DNA of 64,000 nt. Origin: Actinoplanes sp. M2I2 (GTDB lineage: Bacteria; Actinomycetota; Actinomycetes; Mycobacteriales; Micromonosporaceae). Location of the stretch: NCBI RefSeq assembly GCF_023544445.1, contig NZ_JALPVJ010000023.1:90112-154111 (forward strand), written 5' to 3'. This document shows positions 60,105-64,000 of this stretch, one piece after another. Within the stretch, counting starts at the first letter, position 1, and each line of letters begins with the position of its first letter. A program made the translations under genes and the position numbers. Below the pieces are notes generated by a model. It was not told the DNA's origin, ran no database searches, and was given only the letters and a program-made list of their open reading frames with translations.

Positions 60105-61307
60105 ATGAATGCACCCACGTCTCGCTACCGGCTCGTGCCGATGGGGCCACGCGACCCGGACGAGGCCGGCCGCACCGCGTCGTAACTGGAGCTGTTCTTC
60201 GACCTGGTCTTCGTCGTCGCGGTCAGCATCGCTTCCGTCCAGCTGCACCACCAGCTCAGCGAAGCGCATGTGCTGGAAGGCGTCGCCAACTACGCCGTCG
60301 TGTTCTTCGGGATCTGGTGGGCGTGGATGAACTTCACCTGGTTCGCCACCTCGTTCGACACCGACGACTGGCTCTACCGTCTGTTGACCATCGTGCAGAT
60401 GGGCGGCGTGCTCGTACTCGCCTCCGGCATCCAGGCGGCGTTCGAGGACCAGGACTATGTCGTGCTGGTGCTGGCCTACGTCGTCATGCGTATCGCGCTG
60501 GTCGCGCAGTGGCTGCGCGCGTCACGCTCGGCCGGGGACACCCGCCGGTCCACCACCACCTACGCCGTCGGGATCGCCGCCGTGCAGATCCTCTGGCTGG
60601 CCTCGCTGCTGCTGCCCGCCGGCGCGTTCTGGGTCGCCGTGATCCTCCTGTTCGCAGCCGAGCTCTCGGTGCCGATCGTCGCGGAACGACAAGCCGGCAC
60701 CCCGTGGCATCCGCACCACCTCGCCGACCGGTTCGGCCTGTTCACTCTCATCCTGCTGGGCGAAAGCCTGCTGGCCTCGGCCAACGCGATCATCGAGGCG
60801 CTGCACGAGGGAGACACACTCGGTCCGCTGATCGGGGTGGCCGTGCTCACCCTGGTCGTCACGGCCGCGTTGTGGTGGGTGTACTTCTGGGCGCCGCACC
60901 ACACCGCCATCGGCGGTCTGGGTCTCTCGCTCGGGTACGGCTACGGTCACTACTTCGTCTTCGCCGCGGCAGGCGCGCTCTCCGCCGGCATCGAAGCCGA
61001 AATCGACGTGATCACCGGCCACAGCAAGCTCGGCCCGGTGGTCGCCTCGTTCGCCTACACCGTTCCGATCGCCGTCTTCATCCTCGGCATTTGGGTGCTC
61101 GTGATGCGCCGCAGCGCCGGGCGCCACGTCAACATCATCGTGCCGGCCGGGGCGGTCCTCGTCCTCATCGACCCGCTCATCCCGATCCCGTTCGCCGTCA
61201 CCGCCGTCGTCCTCACCGGCGTGGTGGTCGCCCTGATCTGGAAAGACCCTCTGGACCGAACGCAACAGCTGCCCGCCGAGTCCGGGGACACCGCGGTCAG
61301 CGCGTAG
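60105..61307 (+). pseudogene. LtrA-family membrane protein interrupted by an early TAA
   Basis: LtrA (low temperature requirement A) proteins have 8-10 membrane helices. From ATG 60105 the frame encodes a normal N-terminus (YRLVPMGPRDPDEAGRTAS) but meets TAA at codon 27 (60183-60185), immediately before the hallmark LELFFDLVFVVAVS, which continues in the same frame to 61307 with full family features (YGYGHYFVFAAAGALSAG). The next start in frame, GTG 60270, would lose the first helix. A base change at the TAA (or a sequencing error) would explain it; alternatively a truncated protein is made. Confidence 0.75.
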
Positions 61308-61463
61308 CTCAAGGCACCCCCACTGATCGGCCGGAACTTCCCTCGGGCGCGCGAGCTCGAGGACTCAGAGGGACCGCCATGCCCGCCTCTCTCGCCCTTG
61401 TCGCCGTCGCGCCAGTCTCCCGGCGTGACGCCGCGGCGCTACGCCCACTGGTGAGGTGGTCTC

Positions 61464-61868
61464 TCAGTGCGCGCTGGTGGCGGTGGGGCGCACCACGAAG
61501 ATCACCCGGGCGGCGGCGTCGGGCGGCGGCGTGGCGCCGAACGGGGCGTCGTACCGCTCGGCCAACTCGACGAAGAACGCACCGGCCGGGTCCGGGTCGA
61601 TGCGCTCGACGACACCCCGGACCTCGAGATATCGATACGGATCAGCCGGGTCGACGATCGACAGGGACACCGCCGGATTCGCCGTGACGTTGCGGTACTT
61701 GCGGCGGAAGTTCGTGTGGGTGAACCGGATGAACTCCCCGTCCCAGCTGAACCACATCGGATTGACCTGCGGTGCGCCGTCGTCGCGCACGGTCGCCAGA
61801 TGAGCGATCAGTGGCCGCTCCAAGAGATCGAGAAACTTGCCGGGAATGATCTCGGGATCAGATGTCAT
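61464..61868 (-). CDS. PPOX-class F420-dependent oxidoreductase
   Basis: Split-barrel flavin/F420 protein of 134 aa: FLDLLERPLIAHLATVRDDGAPQVNPMWF and FTHTNFRRKYRNVTANPAVSLSIVD are typical of the TIGR03618-type PPOX family. It reduces substrates with F420H2 or binds heme/flavin. Start ATG 61868. Confidence 0.88.
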   Translation of the reverse strand: MTSDPEIIPGKFLDLLERPLIAHLATVRDDGAPQVNPMWFSWDGEFIRFTHTNFRRKYRNVTANPAVSLSIVDPADPYRYLEVRGVVERIDPDPAGAFFVELAERYDAPFGATPPPDAAARVIFVVRPTATSAH

Positions 61869-62208
61869 GACTCGCACCTGCCAGCCTGTCGGCGTGAAGG
61901 AACTTAACGTAACCGGGAACTGCAAATGCCGTCTCGATACCTCCAGCAGACCTCTTTCTGATCTCCGACGATGTGCGATCGTTCGTGGACGGCGAGCAGC
62001 CACCGCCTAGCCTGAGACATGTCAGGAATAAACAGAATGCAGCGGTGGCCGGGACCTTAGAGAGATGTTCGGTAAGGGCCAAGGGTGTTCGGCGAGTTGA
62101 GGCCCCGATCGAGGTACGCTTTCCACGGGCCCGGAGCCAGGATTACTGCCGGCGCACCACCCGATCGGCACTCGCATCGATTCCTCAGTGCGCCGCCTCG
62201 GATACTTA
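61869..62208. other. Gene-free stretch
   Basis: About 340 bp without a convincing frame. Holds the promoter region of the PPOX gene at its left end and the 3' region of the CPBP gene at the right end. Confidence 0.45.
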
Positions 62209-63141
62209 TCACGCTGATGCGGTCCGTTTGCGCTTCGCTCGTTCAACGAGCCAGACCATGGCGACCACCGCGACATTCATCACCATCAGGATGATGAGAT
62301 TGGCACCGGGCCCTGCACCCACAGCCCGGTCGAGTGTCGTCGATTCGCCCCCAGTGAACAGGGCGTTCAGAATGCCTGCGATCACATTGTTCGAGACATG
62401 AAGGGCAATGGCGGCTTCCAGGCCACCGCTGATGAGACCCATGACGGTCGTGCATGCCGAGAAAACGATCAGATAGCTGACGAGCCACGGGTCCAGCGTC
62501 ACGTGGACCACCGCGAAGAGTACGCCGGAGACGAGGATGGCGAAGACGATGGCGAGGCGGGTGTTGCGGAACCAGGAGCCGGCGGCGGGGATGACCGCTC
62601 CTCGGAACGCGATTTCTTCGCCTGCGGACTGCAGCGGGGTGGCGACGAGGGTGACGAGGATGATGGCGATGGTGGTCGCCCCGACGGCGAACGAGTCCCA
62701 TCCTGTTGACTCCGGCGCGATCAGGAGAGTCACGAGGATGCTCAAGCCCACCAGAACGGCAGACCCCAACAGATAGATGCTGACACGGCGCCGATCGAAA
62801 GCTCGGGTGTGGCGGATCACCGCCCGCCACGGCACCTTGGCCAGGGACGCCACCAGCATTGTCATGAGCACGGCGGTGATGGCGGTACTGATGCCCGTCG
62901 CGGCGATCGAGAGCGGCGTGAGGGTGGGCCGGTTCGGGTCGGTCGGCCCCTCAATCGCCACGACCCCTTGGAAGACGATGATCTGGACGAGCAGAAGCGT
63001 TACCGGGATCGCGATGAGAACGACGAGTGACTTCCATCGCGCCATGCGGAAGTGGACGCCGAAGGGACGATCGGGAACGGTGCCAGGGAGCGCCGACACG
63101 GCGTCGTGGGCAGCTTGACTCGTGCTTGTGCGTTCGGTCAT
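62209..63141 (-). CDS. CPBP-family intramembrane metalloprotease
   Basis: Membrane protein of 310 aa with about eight helices. CPBP/Abi motif 1 is EEIAFRG (SAGEEIAFRGAVI) and motif 2 with His is FAVVHVTLDPWL; HVSNNVI near the end is motif 3. Such proteins cleave or bind prenylated or membrane substrates and may give self-immunity to peptides. Extra N-terminal helices compared with short Abi proteins. Confidence 0.9.
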   Translation of the reverse strand: MTERTSTSQAAHDAVSALPGTVPDRPFGVHFRMARWKSLVVLIAIPVTLLLVQIIVFQGVVAIEGPTDPNRPTLTPLSIAATGISTAITAVLMTMLVASLAKVPWRAVIRHTRAFDRRRVSIYLLGSAVLVGLSILVTLLIAPESTGWDSFAVGATTIAIILVTLVATPLQSAGEEIAFRGAVIPAAGSWFRNTRLAIVFAILVSGVLFAVVHVTLDPWLVSYLIVFSACTTVMGLISGGLEAAIALHVSNNVIAGILNALFTGGESTTLDRAVGAGPGANLIILMVMNVAVVAMVWLVERAKRKRTASA

Positions 63142-63568
63142 CGTTCAGCTCTCACAGGGATGGGTTCGAAACCGGCGGCCACGACGATCGACGGGGAGTA
63201 CCGGCATTGCTGAGCCAGCCTGTAGCGCCTTCCTGCAGCGCAAAACCAATGCTGAACGTCACTCGGCGTCATGTGACCACCCCACACCATGTGCCAGGCA
63301 CACAATTAAGGGCACTAGGAGGGCTGGGCACGACGCCGAAGCAGGTGCGCGCGAGAGTTCTTCGACCTCGCCGCGCGGCTGGAGAAGACATGTGATTTAT
63401 CCCTTCGAATCTGCGGCTCATGAGAAACCGTGTGCTTGCGACACAGTCAAGGTCCGTGACCCCCGGCTGCCCACCGCGCTGGAAGCTGCAGTCGAAGGAC
63501 GAGCCGGGCGGTGGGTCCGCCCGGCCCGTCACCGCGGGCGCCTACGTCGTTGGCGGCGCGCGATCGGA
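63142..63568. other. Gene-free stretch
   Basis: About 425 bp between the CPBP start and the end of the PstB gene. No convincing frame, RNA or repeat seen; contains the promoter of the CPBP gene. Confidence 0.45.
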
Positions 63569-64000
63569 TCAGCCGAAACGGCCCGTGACGTAGTCCTCGG
63601 TCCGTTTGTCGTCGGGGCCGCTGAAGATCTTCTTGGTCGTTCCGAACTCGACCAGCCGGCCGACGACGGGGCCGTTGTCGTCGTTGTCGTCGGGGTCGGA
63701 ACTCAGGAAAGCGGTGTAGTCACCGACGCGGCCGGCCTGCTGAAGGTTGTGGGTGACGATCACGATCGTGACGCCCGGTGTGAGCTCGTGCATCAGGTCC
63801 TCGATGCGCGAGGTGCTTCTCGGGTCGAGGGAGGACGCCGGCTCGTCCATGAGCAGGATGTCGGGCTCGATCGCCAGGGCACGGGCGATCACCAGGCGCT
63901 GCTGCTGGCCGCCGGACAGCCCCAGCGCGTTCTTGCCCAGGCGGTCCTTGACCTCGTCCCACAACGCGGCGCGGCGCAGCGCGTTCTCGGCGATGTCGTT
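63569..64000 (-). CDS. pstB: Phosphate ABC transporter ATP-binding protein (5' end outside window)
   Basis: The C-terminal 143 codons of an ABC ATPase: signature LSGGQQQRLVIARALA, Walker B ILLMDEPASSLDP, and the switch His IVIVTHNLQQAGRVGDYTAFL. The sequence after it (GRLVEFGTTKKIFSGPDDKRTEDYVTGRFG) is the PstB-type C-terminus. The Walker A part lies right of base 64000. Expected to sit in a pst operon importing phosphate. Confidence 0.88.
   Translation of the reverse strand, partial: NDIAENALRRAALWDEVKDRLGKNALGLSGGQQQRLVIARALAIEPDILLMDEPASSLDPRSTSRIEDLMHELTPGVTIVIVTHNLQQAGRVGDYTAFLSSDPDDNDDNGPVVGRLVEFGTTKKIFSGPDDKRTEDYVTGRFG

Noticed and set aside
1..64000. CRISPR arrays, tRNA/rRNA genes, phage or insertion-sequence genes
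   Set aside because: No regularly spaced short repeats, cloverleaf sequences, transposase or integrase motifs were seen on either strand.

Overview
This is a high-GC actinobacterial chromosome segment. Third codon positions are almost all G or C, GTG starts are common, and the gene content (SigE-type sigma factor, NarL two-component sets, F420/PPOX and LLM-type flavoenzymes, Hsp70-propeller fusion, VMAP/EAD conflict proteins, FxsT-like TPR protein) fits Micromonosporaceae such as Actinoplanes; the genus is an inference. No rRNA, tRNA, CRISPR array, transposase or phage gene was seen. The window looks like an accessory region rich in regulator-enzyme pairs and decayed genes.

Layout. 0-11 kb: partial sensor kinase, secreted S33-type hydrolase, epoxide-hydrolase remnant, small membrane and SnoaL-like proteins, a cyclic-nucleotide-domain histidine kinase, a TetR regulator with a TetX-like FAD monooxygenase (matching 23-bp operators before both genes), an FMN reductase, a two-repeat secreted protein and a ferric-reductase remnant. 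11-13 kb: hypothetical protein and GNAT acetyltransferase. 12.7-22 kb: an Hsp70/beta-propeller membrane protein divergent from a kinase-regulator-kinase-kinase operon, and a dynamin-like stalk protein without a GTPase domain. 22.5-31 kb: a conflict/RiPP-like island with an alpha/beta hydrolase carrying a C-terminal effector-associated-like domain, a 58-aa precursor-like peptide, an HExxH peptide hydroxylase-like protein, an NB-ARC/TPR protein resembling FxsT, and an EAD/VMAP-C-like protein. 31.6-36.1 kb: a secreted RHS protein with a nuclease-like C-terminus.

The most striking feature is a cassette of about 430 bp present three times in the same orientation (12.7, 21.6 and 37.3 kb). Each copy encodes an 87-aa acidic Tyr/Gln/His/Ser-rich protein behind a conserved leader with two competing hairpins. 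The copies bracket the Hsp70/kinase/dynamin block and the conflict/RHS block. I know no family for this protein.

37.8-46 kb holds regulator-enzyme pairs (GlxA-type AraC with an NAD(P)-binding protein, MerR with SDR, HxlR with SDR), an old-yellow-enzyme reductase and two tandem alpha/beta hydrolases; three of the promoters have readable operators. 46-53 kb: HEAT-repeat protein, a chimeric AraC/DJ-1 remnant, and a MauE/MauD-like operon that probably folds an exported six-cysteine protein. 53-64 kb: SigE-type sigma factor with membrane partner, MarR regulator with an LLM-FAD oxidase fusion and an LLM oxidoreductase, a second S33 hydrolase, an LtrA gene broken by an early stop, a PPOX protein, a CPBP protease and a partial phosphate-transport ATPase (PstB).
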